DNA of 50,674 nt from Crateriforma sp964453205 (GTDB taxonomy: Bacteria; Planctomycetota; Planctomycetia; Pirellulales; Pirellulaceae): assembly GCA_964453205.1 (NCBI GenBank), contig CAYVRC010000019.1, positions 1-50,674 of the forward strand, given 5' to 3'. A program made the translations under genes and the position numbers. How positions within the stretch are numbered: position 1 is the first letter of the stretch; each line of letters opens with the position of its first letter. Under the pieces are notes generated by a model. It saw only the letters and a list, made by a program, of their open reading frames with translations. It was not told the origin of the DNA and ran no database searches. This document shows positions 1 through 8,226 of the stretch, piece by piece.

Positions 1-1278
1 ACGGCCCAGATCGTCCCGCTGTTGGTCGTGCTGCTGGCGATGGTGTTCCTTTACACGGCGATCGCGTTGTGGGTCAGCAGTCGCGTCGTCTCCAGTGACG
101 AAAGTCTGCGATGGACCTACGCCCTCGTGTTGACGTTCGTGTTGGCGACGCTGGGCGGCGGTGCGGCGTTGGCCAATGTGGCCGGCCCGGTCGGTGTGCT
201 GGGGGATTGGTTGCGTGCGGCCAGCCCGATCCCCGCCATCCAACAAATCGTCGGCGATCGCACGGTCGTCGCGACCGGCGTCGGTGGCGAGAACGGCATC
301 GCGACGGCCATGCAAGGTTTCGTGGGGCCTTTCGTGTTGGTCAGCATGATCGGGACATTGGTCTTTGGCGGGCTGACGATGCGACAATTGACCCCGTCGG
401 CCGGCGACCGCGGCCGAGCGACCGGCAAAATCACCGAGGAACGATCACTCGGCATCCGCGTGCTGCGCCGCGTCGCGTTCTTGGTCGATCCCAGTCGTCG
501 TTCCCGCGGCATCCCCCGGGGCGTCAATCCGATGATGGTCAAGGAATTTCGTACGCGGCGTTTCGGACGCATGCACTGGTTGCTGCGTTTGGTCGCGTTG
601 TGCGCGGTCGTGTCGATGACTTTGGCGGTGGTGGCGACGACCGGGACAGTCAGTTGGGGCGTCCAACGCGTCGCCGGACTGCTCGTCGTCCTGCAGATGG
701 CCTTGTTGGTTCTGATGGGGCCGAGTTTGGCATCCAGCCAGATCGCCGGGGAACTGGAAAGCGGCGGCTGGAACATCCTTCGGATGACGCCGATGTCGAT
801 CGGCCGCATCTTGAGCGGAAAAATCTTCAGCGTCGTTTGGACGCTGCTGCTGATCTTGATGGCCACGTTGCCGGGATACTTGGTCATGGTCGCGATCGAA
901 CCGACGCTGGGTCCTCAAGTCCAGCGGGTGCTGGTCTGCTTGGCCGTGACCGCGATGGTGGTGCTTTCAATCAGTTTGTGCGTCAGCGCTTTCAATCGAC
1001 GGACCGCGACAGCGACGGCCGTGAACTACCTCGTCTTGTTGGTGGTGTTCGCCGGGACTTTGTTGGTCTGGCTGGCCCGCGACCGACCCTTCGGACACGA
1101 TTTCGTTCAAAACGTTTTGTCCTTGAATCCCAGTGCCGCGGCGTTAGCGGAAATCCGCACGCCGGGATTCGAATCGTATCAATTATTGCCGAATGCTTGG
1201 ATCATCGGCGGCGTCGTCTCGCTGCTGGCGATCGTGGCGTTGTTCGCGCAAACGTTTCGGCTCAGTCGCGCCGATTGA
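1..1278 (+). CDS. ABC-2 type transporter permease, 5' end outside the window
   Basis: The reading frame is open from base 1, so the N-terminus lies upstream. At least 425 residues are visible. Hydrophobic segments lie at both ends (first 35 residues; then several stretches from about residue 210 to the end), separated by a basic cytoplasmic-looking region around residues 135-195. A central segment with ELESGGWNILRMTPMS is typical of ABC-2 permeases, in which a soluble loop precedes the second membrane half. The likely role is the membrane half of an exporter; the substrate is unknown and no ATPase is encoded directly beside it here. The next gene begins 3 to 63 bases downstream depending on its start, so the two are probably cotranscribed. 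Family assignment rests on hydropathy and general motif only. Confidence 0.75.
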   Translation, partial: TAQIVPLLVVLLAMVFLYTAIALWVSSRVVSSDESLRWTYALVLTFVLATLGGGAALANVAGPVGVLGDWLRAASPIPAIQQIVGDRTVVATGVGGENGIATAMQGFVGPFVLVSMIGTLVFGGLTMRQLTPSAGDRGRATGKITEERSLGIRVLRRVAFLVDPSRRSRGIPRGVNPMMVKEFRTRRFGRMHWLLRLVALCAVVSMTLAVVATTGTVSWGVQRVAGLLVVLQMALLVLMGPSLASSQIAGELESGGWNILRMTPMSIGRILSGKIFSVVWTLLLILMATLPGYLVMVAIEPTLGPQVQRVLVCLAVTAMVVLSISLCVSAFNRRTATATAVNYLVLLVVFAGTLLVWLARDRPFGHDFVQNVLSLNPSAAALAEIRTPGFESYQLLPNAWIIGGVVSLLAIVALFAQTFRLSRAD

Positions 1279-1341
1279 ATCGTGTCGATTCGATCGGCGA
1301 TGTGTCTACGCTCGGCCACTCGGTACACCTTTAAAATTGTC

Positions 1342-3264
1342 ATGCCTACTTTGCCACAAGTCATTCCGTCCCCTTCGATCCGACCGATGATTCTTTTGTC
1401 GGCCATCGCCGGAGCGTTGATCGTCGCCGCCACACCGTCGCCGACGTGGGGCCAGTCCTCGATGCCTCAACCGGAAGTGACGTTTTCTCTGTTGACCGAT
1501 CCGCCCCTGGGTGCCCCGTTGCCCGGAACGGTTTACGAAAACATCGCGGAGTTGCCCACCCCGAACGAGTTGGCGGCGTACGACGAAGCACCGCTGCGGA
1601 TTCAAGCCAAGTTGCGACGGGATTTGATGCACTACGTTCGCGAAGAAGAGTTTTTGGGTCTGACGGACGGGTTGGTCGATCCGATTCTTCCCCAATCTTT
1701 CATCGCACCGATGAAAAAATGGGCCGCGGCACGGCCCTCACGCTCGGCCGAGCGAAGACAATGGATCGCGTTGCTCGTTCACACGCCGCTATCGACCGAG
1801 GACCTGAGATGGTTGTGGGAACACAGCCGCGACGATCCCTTTTTGGAACCGATCACGCAAGAAAAATTGATCCGCGAAGATTCCGATGTCGCCGTGGAAG
1901 ACTGGCGGCGGACACTGGACATGCCCTCAAGCCGACCCGATCAAGTCATCGCGGCGCTGCGAGCTGTGGCGGTGGTGGGAAATCCACAGGACGCGTCGTT
2001 GGTAGAAACTTGGCTTCGGACGAATCAGCCTGACAGTATCTTGCTGGCCGCCGCCGATGCGCTCGCCACGCTGACACCGCAGTCCAACCGCGATCGGGCC
2101 AAACGGTTTGCCGCGACCGCGTTGCAAGGAGCCCCCGTCGAAGCGACGGTGGCTGCGAAACTGCTCTCGCGTGATTCCGGCGATGAAGCCGCCCGGGCTT
2201 TGACCGACTTGTTCCTGACTTGGTCGTCCCGGGCGACCCCCAGCGGCGCGGCGTGGTTGGCTTTCGAGGCTTTGGCGAAAAACCATGACGCCGTGGCCAC
2301 CGAGTTGGCGTCGGAATGGATCCAAGCGAACGGGCGAGAAGCCGACTCGACGCCGCGTCGGTACATCGATCCCCGGTTTCGCGAAACGTGCGTCGATTTG
2401 CTGTCCCGATCGACGAAGAGGGGACATTGCGAATCTCTGTTCATGTTTCTGTCGGATCCCAATTTGCCGATTCGCCGAAAGGCTCGCCGCCGCTTGGTCG
2501 ACGTGGCCGCGACCGAGACGGCCGACGGCGACGAGGCTTCGGCGGAATCGCTACGCACCCTGATCGTCGACGGCTTCATGGACGGTTTGGCGTCATCGTC
2601 CTGGCGGACCGCCGAACAGTCCGTCATCGCACTGGTGGCGATCGATCATCAAGCCGCCGTCGATCCGCTCGTCGACCTGATCGACCACCCGGACTTGAAC
2701 GTCAGTGTGACGGCGGCTTGGGCGTTGAAGCGATTGACCGATCGAATCGACGTGATGGAAAGCGTCACGCAGTGGCTGACGACGCGCATGGCCGACGCCA
2801 AAGCTTTGCCCGTGGGAATGCTGCCGTTCACCGAAGACAACGTCAAACTGGACGCGCAGTTGTGCGAACTGGTGGGACAAAACCGTTACCGGCCCGCGAC
2901 GGACATCTTGTTGGAATTCGAAGCCGACGGCTACGAAGGGCTCAACCGCGCCGCGGCCATGTGGGCACTGGGAAAAATCTACGAGGGCGACGACCCTCCG
3001 CAGGCCGTAACCGACGCCAATCGCAAGCTCGTCAAACAGATCATGGCGGACGAACCGCCGAGTCCGCTGCGACTTTATGCCGGAACCTTGACGGCGGGGC
3101 GACTCCGCGACGACACCCTGGTCCCGCTCATGGAGATGGCCCGCGGCAACGACCGCATGCGGGTGCCCGTGGGAGACGCTTGCGGGTGGGCGATCGAACA
3201 AATCCGCAACAACACCGGCTTGTCGATCAAGACGGGCGACTTGTCGGGCACCGACGACCGATGA
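1342..3264 (+). CDS. Secreted HEAT-repeat protein
   Basis: This protein of about 640 residues has a signal peptide (hydrophobic run ILLSAIAGALIVAA, then a probable cleavage near TWG-Q) and then alpha-helical HEAT-like repeats. Recognisable repeat cores include VIAALRAVAVVG, ALVAIDHQAAVDPLVDLI and VSVTAAWALKRL. HEAT repeats usually act as protein-binding scaffolds; no catalytic motif is visible. I chose the ATG at 1342. An in-frame GTG at 1282 adds 20 residues lacking signal-peptide character, and an ATG at 1387 would begin immediately before the hydrophobic core. It follows an ABC permease gene and ends about 50 bases before the convergent ispF, so it probably forms the end of the transporter operon. 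A periplasmic or surface location is inferred from the leader. Confidence 0.75.
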   Translation: MPTLPQVIPSPSIRPMILLSAIAGALIVAATPSPTWGQSSMPQPEVTFSLLTDPPLGAPLPGTVYENIAELPTPNELAAYDEAPLRIQAKLRRDLMHYVREEEFLGLTDGLVDPILPQSFIAPMKKWAAARPSRSAERRQWIALLVHTPLSTEDLRWLWEHSRDDPFLEPITQEKLIREDSDVAVEDWRRTLDMPSSRPDQVIAALRAVAVVGNPQDASLVETWLRTNQPDSILLAAADALATLTPQSNRDRAKRFAATALQGAPVEATVAAKLLSRDSGDEAARALTDLFLTWSSRATPSGAAWLAFEALAKNHDAVATELASEWIQANGREADSTPRRYIDPRFRETCVDLLSRSTKRGHCESLFMFLSDPNLPIRRKARRRLVDVAATETADGDEASAESLRTLIVDGFMDGLASSSWRTAEQSVIALVAIDHQAAVDPLVDLIDHPDLNVSVTAAWALKRLTDRIDVMESVTQWLTTRMADAKALPVGMLPFTEDNVKLDAQLCELVGQNRYRPATDILLEFEADGYEGLNRAAAMWALGKIYEGDDPPQAVTDANRKLVKQIMADEPPSPLRLYAGTLTAGRLRDDTLVPLMEMARGNDRMRVPVGDACGWAIEQIRNNTGLSIKTGDLSGTDDR

Positions 3265-3316
3265 AGCCGTCGGCGGATCATGATCGGACGCGCGATACGA
3301 TCGCTTCGCTAGGTTC

Positions 3317-3832
3317 CTAAATCGATTCGGCGGGATCGGGAATCGCCGACTGCAAGATCACGACACAGTGGGCCGCGATCGCGGCGCCTTGGCCGATCGA
3401 TCCGACCAACTCCCCTGTCTTGGATTTCAAACCAACCTGTTCGGGCGCGACGTCCAACAGCCCGGCCAGCGTCTCTCGTATCAAATCGATGTGCGGCGCC
3501 ATCTTGGGCCGCTCGGCCAGAATCACCGCGTCGATGTTCATGACTTCGTAACCCGCGCGATGGACGCGACGAACCGCCTCCCTCAAAAAATCTGCGCTGT
3601 CGCGACCGCGATTCTCCGGCGCGTTGTCCGGAAACAACCGACCGATGTCGGGAGCCGCGATCGCCCCCAACAAGGCGTCCGTGATGGCGTGCATCAGAAC
3701 GTCCGCATCGCTGTGACCGATCGCATGAACCTCCGCGGCAAGGTCGACACCGCCGATTCGAAGCGGCCCCCCGTTGCCCAAGCGATGACTGTCGTATCCG
3801 AGACCGATTCGAAAAGGAACGCGGGGAGGCAT
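3317..3832 (-). CDS. ispF: 2-C-methyl-D-erythritol 2,4-cyclodiphosphate synthase
   Basis: IspF converts 4-diphosphocytidyl-methylerythritol 2-phosphate to methylerythritol 2,4-cyclodiphosphate in the non-mevalonate isoprenoid pathway. The 171-residue length matches the family. The metal-binding N-terminal motif GYDSHRLG gives Asp14 and His16, HSDADVLMHAITDALLGA supplies His48 and the surrounding active site, and the C-terminal KSKTGELVGSIGQGAA is the conserved CMP/metal region. I start at the ATG at 3832; the frame is open for 26 more codons upstream (to 3910), but that extension is proline-rich and not conserved-looking. It is convergent with the HEAT gene and divergent from the ABC ATPase gene across 215 bases. 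Nothing else of the isoprenoid pathway is nearby. Confidence 0.95.
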   Translation of the reverse strand: MPPRVPFRIGLGYDSHRLGNGGPLRIGGVDLAAEVHAIGHSDADVLMHAITDALLGAIAAPDIGRLFPDNAPENRGRDSADFLREAVRRVHRAGYEVMNIDAVILAERPKMAPHIDLIRETLAGLLDVAPEQVGLKSKTGELVGSIGQGAAIAAHCVVILQSAIPDPAESI

Positions 3833-3987
3833 GGCTGGGAAGTCGGGGTTCGAGGGGTGAAAGCCGGGAGTCGCGGTCAGGCCGTGCGACGGGGGGTGAT
3901 GGTAACACATGCGGACTTGTCCCTATCATGCATCGAGACGATCGCGAAGGATCGCCGGCCTCGCTTTCGGGGCGGACCAGCACTTCT

Positions 3988-4002
3988 GAACTTCTGAAGT
4001 TC
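3988..4002. promoter_or_regulatory. Perfect 15-bp palindrome, candidate operator
   Basis: GAACTTCTGAAGTTC is a perfect inverted repeat with a one-base centre, 45 bases before the start of the ABC ATPase gene. It is embedded in three head-to-tail 8-mers: CTTCTGAA at 3983-3990, CTTCTGAA at 3991-3998 and GTTCTGAA at 3999-4006. Its size, symmetry and place in the divergent ispF/ABC region suggest a repressor site, but I do not recognise the regulator. Confidence 0.35.
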
Positions 4003-4047
4003 TGAATCGTAGAACACGAATCCCCCACTTGCCGCTTTCCCGATTCC

Positions 4048-5052
4048 ATGCCGATCATCGAAGTCACCGGATTGACCAAGTCCTACCGCGTTTATCGCAA
4101 ACGCGAGGGTCTGCGTGAAAGTGTACGAGGCTTGTTTCATCGAGAGTACAACGAAGTCCAGGCGGTTCGGGGCATCGATCTGCAAGTCGAACAAGGTGAA
4201 TTCGTCGCCTTCCTCGGGCCCAACGGAGCCGGCAAAACGACGACCCTGAAACTGCTCAGCGGCGTGATCAACCCCACCGCCGGGGACGCGACAGTGATGG
4301 GCCACGTTCCCTGGCATCGCGAAAACGAATACCGGCGTCGATTCGCTCTGGTGATGGGGCAAAAAAATCAACTCTGGTGGGACTTGCCGGCACAAGAATC
4401 CTATCGGCTGCACCAACAGATTTACGGCATCCCGACCGACCAGTTCGACACCACCATGGAAGAATTGACCGATCTCTTGGACGTCAAACGCTTGCTGGGC
4501 AATCCGGTTCGAGAATTGTCTTTGGGCGAACGGATGAAGATGGAATTGATCGCCGCGTTGTTGCACAGTCCTGACGTTTTGTTCTTGGACGAGCCGACGA
4601 TCGGGCTGGACGTGATCGCGCAGCACAATATCCAGCAGTTTTTGCGGTACTATCAAGAGAAACGTCGCATCACGATTCTGCTGACCAGCCACTACATGAA
4701 GGACGTCGCGGCGCTGTGCAAGCGGGTCGTGGTGATCGCCGGTGGACGCATCGAATACGACGGTTCCCTGTCAGGCATCATCGACAAGTTCAGCGGCAGC
4801 AAGATCATCACCCTGCAATTCGCCGAGGGACACCAACCGACGATGCTGTCGAAGCTGGGGGAAGTGTTGGATCAAACTTGGCCCAAAGTTCGCATCCGCA
4901 TGCCCCGCGCCGACGTGCCACGCGTCTTGGCACAAGCCTTGGCCGAGAACCCGATCGAAGACGTGATTGTCGAAGACCCGCCCTTGGAAGACGTCATCGC
5001 CGGACTGTTTCGCGAATCCATGCAAGCCGATCGGTCGGCCGCGAAGTCCTAA
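4048..5052 (+). CDS. ABC transporter ATP-binding protein, NatA/YadG-like
   Basis: This 334-residue ATPase is the nucleotide-binding subunit of an ABC-2 type transporter. It has Walker A GPNGAGKTTT (about residues 58-67), a Q-loop near GQKNQLWW, signature LSLGERMKMEL, Walker B VLFLDEPTIGLD and the switch histidine in TSHYMKD. The IEVTGLTKSYRVYRKREGL start and the long insertion RESVRGLFHREYNEVQAVRGI are typical of the YadG/COG4586 group, which normally works with two permeases encoded directly downstream. Here no permease follows; an ABC-F gene starts 39 bases later. The C-terminal 75 residues form a short regulatory extension. The substrate is unknown, and pairing with the permease at the window start is possible but the order would be unusual. 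Confidence 0.9.
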   Translation: MPIIEVTGLTKSYRVYRKREGLRESVRGLFHREYNEVQAVRGIDLQVEQGEFVAFLGPNGAGKTTTLKLLSGVINPTAGDATVMGHVPWHRENEYRRRFALVMGQKNQLWWDLPAQESYRLHQQIYGIPTDQFDTTMEELTDLLDVKRLLGNPVRELSLGERMKMELIAALLHSPDVLFLDEPTIGLDVIAQHNIQQFLRYYQEKRRITILLTSHYMKDVAALCKRVVVIAGGRIEYDGSLSGIIDKFSGSKIITLQFAEGHQPTMLSKLGEVLDQTWPKVRIRMPRADVPRVLAQALAENPIEDVIVEDPPLEDVIAGLFRESMQADRSAAKS

Positions 5053-5091
5053 ACTGCTCACCCGAAACCCTCACCCCCTTTCTTTCACCCG

Positions 5092-6930
5092 ATGGCTCTC
5101 CTTTCCTTTGACGACCTTTCGATCGGCTTTCGCGGTCCGCCACTACTCGACGGCGTCTCGGCACGCATCGAACCGGGACAAAAGATCGGCTTGCTGGGGC
5201 GAAACGGCGCCGGCAAGACGACGCTGCTGCGGATCATCGAAGGCGAAATCCGGCCGGATCACGGCGACGTCGACCGTCAAGCACGCCTGAAGGTCACGCG
5301 GTTGATCCAAGACGTTCCGCGAGACGTCAGCGGCACGATTCATTCCGTGGTTCTGGATCGGGTGACCGCCGATGGCGACCAAGACCCCCACGATCCCGAG
5401 TCGGCGTGGCAAATCGAACACGCCGTCGATCGCACGCTGTCGCAGATGGAATTGCCGCCCGAACAGCCCTTCGAACAGCTTTCCAGCGGCATGAAACGAC
5501 GGGTCTTGTTGGCCGCCGCCATCGCCGCCCGGCCCGACATTCTGCTGCTGGACGAACCGACCAACCACTTGGACATGCCTTCCATTTTGTGGTTGGAGCA
5601 GTTTTTGGTGCGGTACGCGGGCACGCTGATTTTCATCACCCACGACCGCACGTTTTTGACGAATCTGGCGACCCGGATCTGGGAGATCGATCGCGGCAGA
5701 CTTTTCGACTGGTCTTGCGACTACGCGACGTTCCTGCAGCGGAAAGAAGCCGCGTTGGCGGCCCAAGAAAAACAAGACGCCTTGTTCGACAAGAAACTGG
5801 CCCAGGAAGAAGTCTGGATCCGTCAAGGCATCAAAGCCCGGCGAACTCGCAACGAAGGCCGCGTCCGCGCGCTCAAAAAAATGCGTGAACAACGTGGCGA
5901 GCGTCGTAAGGTCGAAGGCACCGCGAAACTGAATCTGCAACAGGCACAGAACTCCGGTGCGCTGGTCGCCGATTTAAAAAACGTCTCTTTCGCGTACGAT
6001 TCGGAACAGCCGATCTTGACCGATTTCAGTAGCACCATCATGCGTGGCGATAAGGTCGGCATCATGGGCCGCAACGGAGCCGGCAAGACGACCTTGCTGC
6101 GTTTGTTGTTGGGCGATTTGAAGCCCGACGCGGGCAAGGTCCGCTTGGGCACGCGATTGGAAGTCGCCTATTTCGATCAACTGCGCGACACCCTGGATGC
6201 CGAAAAATCGGTCCAAGAAAACATCGGCGAGGGCAGCGATCGCATTCAGATCGGCGATCAAACCAAGCACATCATCGGTTACCTGCAAGATTTCCTATTC
6301 ACGCCCGATCGCGCCCGCACGCCGGTCAAGTTTCTATCCGGTGGCGAACGCAATCGTGCCCTGCTGGCCAAACTGATGACCCGCCCGGCCAACGTCATCG
6401 TCTTGGACGAACCGACCAACGACCTGGACAGCGAGACGCTGGAAATGTTGGAGGAACAACTGACCGAGTTCGCCGGCACGATCTTGATGGTCAGCCACGA
6501 CCGCACATTCCTGAACAACGTGGTGACCAGCACGATCGTGTTCGAAGACGGCGGCGCAAAAGAATATGTCGGCGGTTACGACGAATGGCTGGCCGTCGAT
6601 CAACGTCGAAAAGCGGAAGCGGAAAAGTCGGCGAGCCGAGCGAAGGCGGATGCGGCTGCCAAGCCTCCCGCGGGTGAATCACCGACCGCGCCGGTGGCCG
6701 ATCGCCCGGCACGCAAGTTGTCTTACAAAGAAAAAAGCGAGCTAGAAGAACTCCCCACGCGGATCGAAACGTTGGAAAGTGAGATTGCCCGATTGCACCA
6801 GTCGATGGCCGATCCCGAATACTTCAAGTCGCCGCCGGAAAAACTGACCGCCGATTCCGCCGAGTTGAAAAGACTGGAATCCGACTTGGCCGACGCTTTC
6901 ACCCGCTGGGAACAACTCGAGGCCCTTTGA
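5092..6930 (+). CDS. ABC-F family ATPase, Uup-type
   Basis: This 612-residue soluble protein has two ABC ATPase domains and no membrane segments. Domain 1 has Walker A GRNGAGKTT and Walker B ILLLDEPTNHLD, with a variant signature SSGMKRR in place of the usual SGGxxRR. Domain 2 has Walker A GRNGAGKTT, signature LSGGERNRALL and Walker B VIVLDEPTNDLD. The charged linker between the domains (about residues 215-275, with RRTRNEGRVRALKKMREQRGERR) is the P-site-tRNA-interaction region, and the C-terminal 80 residues look like a coiled coil (SYKEKSELEELPTRIETLESEIARL), the Uup DNA/ribosome-binding tail. ABC-F proteins act on the ribosome in translation or antibiotic protection. Likely cotranscribed with the ABC ATPase gene 39 bases upstream. 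Confidence 0.9.
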   Translation: MALLSFDDLSIGFRGPPLLDGVSARIEPGQKIGLLGRNGAGKTTLLRIIEGEIRPDHGDVDRQARLKVTRLIQDVPRDVSGTIHSVVLDRVTADGDQDPHDPESAWQIEHAVDRTLSQMELPPEQPFEQLSSGMKRRVLLAAAIAARPDILLLDEPTNHLDMPSILWLEQFLVRYAGTLIFITHDRTFLTNLATRIWEIDRGRLFDWSCDYATFLQRKEAALAAQEKQDALFDKKLAQEEVWIRQGIKARRTRNEGRVRALKKMREQRGERRKVEGTAKLNLQQAQNSGALVADLKNVSFAYDSEQPILTDFSSTIMRGDKVGIMGRNGAGKTTLLRLLLGDLKPDAGKVRLGTRLEVAYFDQLRDTLDAEKSVQENIGEGSDRIQIGDQTKHIIGYLQDFLFTPDRARTPVKFLSGGERNRALLAKLMTRPANVIVLDEPTNDLDSETLEMLEEQLTEFAGTILMVSHDRTFLNNVVTSTIVFEDGGAKEYVGGYDEWLAVDQRRKAEAEKSASRAKADAAAKPPAGESPTAPVADRPARKLSYKEKSELEELPTRIETLESEIARLHQSMADPEYFKSPPEKLTADSAELKRLESDLADAFTRWEQLEAL

Positions 6931-6966
6931 AAATCGCCGCCTCGTTTGCTCCCATGACGGTTGCTT

Positions 6967-8205
6967 TCAAGGCAGGAAAGCCTGGTCGATCCATTGTTTC
7001 GGTGATGTTTTCTTGTCGAATACCACCATTGGCATTTCGATTCCGCGAAGGCAATCCGCGTCCTCCGCTTTCGATCCCTTGGGGACCATGATCAGCCAGC
7101 GGTCCTTCCGACCGACGCTGTCGCGAAAGGTGGCCAACTTGGCCGCCTTGGCTTGCAAGTACTCCGGAGTCCAATAGCCGACAACCTCCAGGTAGATTCG
7201 TCGCCGGTTGATTTCATCGGTCAGCACAAAGTCGGGGGTGAACACGGTCTGTCCCTGCACCAACAGCGCAGATTCACGGGCCATCGTCCAGCCGCTCGGT
7301 GGGTCGCGGTGCCACGTCGTTTCGATGTCCTGTTCTAATTCGGAATCATGCTGTGGCGGTGCCGCGTGATCACTGTGTAAGCCGTCATCAGATGTCAGGG
7401 TCATTCGCATCGAATCACCGCGCGGACTGACCAGATCCGCGGCCAGGCTCCAATCTCTGCACGCCAGCAACATCGGCAGCATCGCGGCGAACCGCACGCC
7501 GTATCGTGTCGTCCGGCGGAGTTCCGATCCGGGACCGTCCAACAGAAAGCGATAGCCGCTCGGATGGTCATCGGACTTCTCGATGCGATGCATCAGCCGT
7601 GCCAATTTCACATGCCGGACGATCGTTTTGAGATCGGCCCGGGCATCGATTCGGACCTGCGTGGCTCGATACAACGCCGCTTGAGTTTGAGCCAGGTTGT
7701 AGCGACGCAACAAGGCCAGCGAATCAAGCTGCTCGTCGAACGAGACCAACCGTTGCAGCTCAATGACATCTCCGAACATTTGCGATTCGATCTGATCCCA
7801 AGTCAGACGAAGAGAATCACAAACGATTTTTCGAGCCGCCTGGACGTCGTGTTCAAAAATTCCTTCGCGGACAGAAACGATGGGATGCAGCGGAGCGGCG
7901 GCTGTGAAGACATGTTGACGCATCGTCGCCGCGGCTTTGGGATCGGAGTCGAACTCAGCCGCGTCGTCCAGAAGTTTGCAGAACGCGGCGGTTCGCCGCG
8001 GCGGACAATCGCCCAATCGAGTTAGCGTTTCCTCGACCGCCCGATGCAGCCGTTGTCGTGGTTCTCCGATCCCGCGTCGGTAGTGACGTAGACACAGACG
8101 CATCGCCGCCAGGTAATGTGCGTGTCGACCGCGAATCAAGCGATCGGGATGGACCGTCCGTCGCCGGAAATCGTATCGGACGATGCAGTGCTCACTTCGC
8201 AGCAT
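6967..8205 (-). CDS. DUF790-family nuclease, Bax1-like
   Basis: This protein of about 412 residues resembles the DUF790 family. Archaeal Bax1, a member, is a nuclease that forms a complex with the XPB helicase in nucleotide-excision-type DNA repair. Near the C-terminus the run FTPDFVLTDE...RIYLEVVGYW...YLQAKAAKL resembles a nuclease core of the PD-(D/E)xK kind: Asp near residue 325 and Glu near 340 are in place, while the position two after Glu is Val, so any lysine role must fall to the following helix. The XPB-like helicase gene lies immediately upstream and ends at 8227, so the two are almost certainly cotranscribed. Start chosen at ATG 8205; a GTG at 8211 adds two residues. The name rests on motif resemblance plus gene pairing. 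Confidence 0.8.
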   Translation of the reverse strand: MLRSEHCIVRYDFRRRTVHPDRLIRGRHAHYLAAMRLCLRHYRRGIGEPRQRLHRAVEETLTRLGDCPPRRTAAFCKLLDDAAEFDSDPKAAATMRQHVFTAAAPLHPIVSVREGIFEHDVQAARKIVCDSLRLTWDQIESQMFGDVIELQRLVSFDEQLDSLALLRRYNLAQTQAALYRATQVRIDARADLKTIVRHVKLARLMHRIEKSDDHPSGYRFLLDGPGSELRRTTRYGVRFAAMLPMLLACRDWSLAADLVSPRGDSMRMTLTSDDGLHSDHAAPPQHDSELEQDIETTWHRDPPSGWTMARESALLVQGQTVFTPDFVLTDEINRRRIYLEVVGYWTPEYLQAKAAKLATFRDSVGRKDRWLIMVPKGSKAEDADCLRGIEMPMVVFDKKTSPKQWIDQAFLP

Positions 8206-8226
8206 GTTCACCTCGGGAAATGGGTT

